From Cymbomonas tetramitiformis (lineage: Eukaryota; Chlorophyta; Pyramimonadophyceae; Pyramimonadales; Pyramimonadaceae): a DNA stretch of 64,000 nucleotides. The stretch spans positions 1 to 64,000 of the forward strand of contig LGRX02035459.1 of the NCBI GenBank assembly GCA_001247695.2, given 5' to 3'. This document shows positions 62,276 through 64,000 of this stretch, piece after piece. The notes under the pieces are model-generated. The model did no database searches. It saw only the letters and a program-made list of their open reading frames with translations, and was not told the DNA's origin. Every line of letters starts with the position of its first letter. The first letter of the stretch is position 1. The position numbers were made by a program, and so were the translations under genes.

Positions 62276-64000
62276 GATGAATACGTGTACTTGCTGCCGC
62301 GCCTTCAGGACGATGGCAGCGCGTAAAATATGAGCCCAATGTGTAAACATCGAGGCTATATGTTGTGTGAGAACACATGGCAATGCATCGTATTGCTTCT
62401 GGTGTCTGGTTATTGCTGCTTGACATATAGAAATGTGCATTGGTCGTCCAATACTGAGCACAGTAAAGTGCACAAACTGACTTGTTTTGACAAACCAACA
62501 TAGAGATGGCAACATAGACAGGAAAGAGAACGATAACGAATGAAAACACGACTGCTGTGCAGATGCATACGCATGCAAAATAACATCGTTATTTGTCGTT
62601 AAGTGATAGTGCAATACTTCATACCGGTGGCAAATCTTGCTCCCATGTCACGTAGGCTAACGCGGGTTTGGTAATCGCCGTCACAGCACCCGGTGCAGCT
62701 TCTTTCTGTGATGCCGTTGAAGGTATTTCTACAGGCTCAAAGGTTGTAGACACCAAATTTTTGTGCTTGTGTCCCCGAGATAGTTCACATGAGAAGCAGC
62801 TAGATGAGTCGGGTATAACAGATGCAGTTTTACTCAGCTGCGGATGATATGCTGCACGCACAAGTCAAAAGTTGGACGCAATCATCAAGAACGTGTTTAG
62901 AATCTACATGCATGCATGGATAATCCTGGGTCCACACAGTACATCACGAACAACATTGTTTCGACCGCCAGTAAAATGTGTATCATTTTGATTTACTTCA
63001 GGGTAAATTAGGGTCCTTTTGCGAATCGTACCGACGGGTGCAGTGATGAACCATAATGCATATGTCGTGCTGTGCATGCGCGCGCTAGAAACTAGGCAGC
63101 AGCAGCACTGTGTACAATGACAAAACATAACACATCTATTATAACATGGCATATCCCCTTAAATCCGCCCCGAACAGATACTGGATCATAACAATCCGAA
63201 AGTTCTTCATGGCAAACGATAATACATGTACATGTGTGGTGTTTTATTAGTAGAAGTGCTTAGATATAGTGCGTGAGCGTGAGCGTGAGCGTGAGCGTGG
63301 CGCGTGATGTGCGTGCGTGATGTCGTGTGGGTGGGGATGCGAACGCAGGTGCGGGTACATTCACAATCTACGGCGAGACGAGGGATCCGCGCACGACATT
63401 ACTAATTCGAACATTATTTGGCTCAAGCGACGCAGTGCAACCTAAACGCCCGCGCCCAGGTCACGCGCGAAAAAAGATGCATGAACACGCAGTATCATGT
63501 ATAATTCAATCGATGCTAACCTGAACAGCCCTTGCTACGACAAGTCCGCAATTTGCTACGACTTTTGTTATTCGTGGTATCAAGTCATGGAGGCCAAACC
63601 CGCGAGACAAACTAGATATTAGCTCATGCGCGTCAACCCGGCTCAGAAAGCAATGACGTGATGCAAACGACGAAGTCACCGCCGCCGTCATCAGGGCGGC
63701 CACATCAGTACTTTTTGTATTTATTGTTGATATTGCTGCGTAGTACGAGCACACTCTGTCATCACACATGCAGGCATGACAAGCAAGCAGGTACATATAT
63801 TATGTCCACGCACCCTATCTTTCATCCACACACACATATATGTACACACATGCACTCGTCTGCGTGTGCGTGCGTGTGCGTGCGTGCGATCAGAGTGCAG
63901 CAGTGCGTACCGAATGAGCCTATTTTGACGCGGAACTCAAATGTGTGCAGAGAACCTCCCTTGAAAAAGTCGCGCAATGCGCCCGTGATTGTTTTCGCAA
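62276..64000. other. Mixed-composition DNA, no confident gene
   Basis: A minus-strand frame at 62619-62861 (SSCFSCELSRGHKHKNLVST, then VTAITKPALAYVTWEQDLPP) has an acceptor-like CCGCAG upstream and a GTATGA donor-like site at its end, so it could be an exon. A GCGTGA repeat lies at 63271-63299, and TG/GCGTGTGCG runs lie at 63820-63890. Confidence 0.35.

Overview
This window is nuclear DNA of a eukaryote, built almost entirely from transposable elements and simple repeats. There are no operons and no rRNA or tRNA genes that I can recognise. Retroelements of three classes, a MULE-type DNA transposon, minisatellites, microsatellites and short dispersed repeats fill it. The most telling element carries AP-type and restriction-like endonucleases together with reverse transcriptase (RT), RNase H and a cysteine protease. 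That is the layout of the Dualen/RandI family, first described from Chlamydomonas, so a green alga or another protist is the best guess. I cannot name the organism.

Layout. 1-8240: a DIRS-type tyrosine-recombinase retrotransposon on the minus strand (gag, zinc-finger gag, RT, RNase H, Dam-like methyltransferase, recombinase), with a 29-bp GC-rich minisatellite on both sides. 8240-13730: minisatellites, a long inverted repeat and one probable tRNA-thiouridylase exon. 13731-26620: a nest. A minus-strand restriction-like-endonuclease (RLE) non-LTR retrotransposon is split by a 9.97-kb insertion with 47-bp inverted ends and a near-perfect 8-bp target duplication. That insertion holds a 5'-truncated Dualen copy, which is itself split by a MULE of about 3 kb. 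26620-36460: AT-rich DNA with short dispersed repeats and microsatellites. 36465-50600: a nearly complete Dualen-like element of about 14 kb lying in one reading frame broken by only two stop codons. 50600-53400: AT-rich DNA with dispersed repeats. 53541-58479: the 5' end of a second DIRS-like element abutting a second copy of the RLE non-LTR element, which includes its C2H2 and Tudor-like first ORF. 58480-64000: AT-rich DNA and dispersed repeats.

The points most worth following up are these. The Dualen-like polyprotein carries, between RT and RNase H, a domain that looks like the cap-adenosine N6-methyltransferase PCIF1, and it is retained in both copies. The unrelated DIRS element carries its own Dam-like adenine methyltransferase. 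The two Dualen 3' ends share a small hairpin with a compensatory base-pair change just before a pyrimidine-rich tail. A short dispersed repeat family in the AT-rich DNA shows hairpins whose stems vary in compensating ways between copies, suggesting a structured RNA. Most elements are decayed, and most of their in-frame stops could arise by C-to-T (or G-to-A) transitions.
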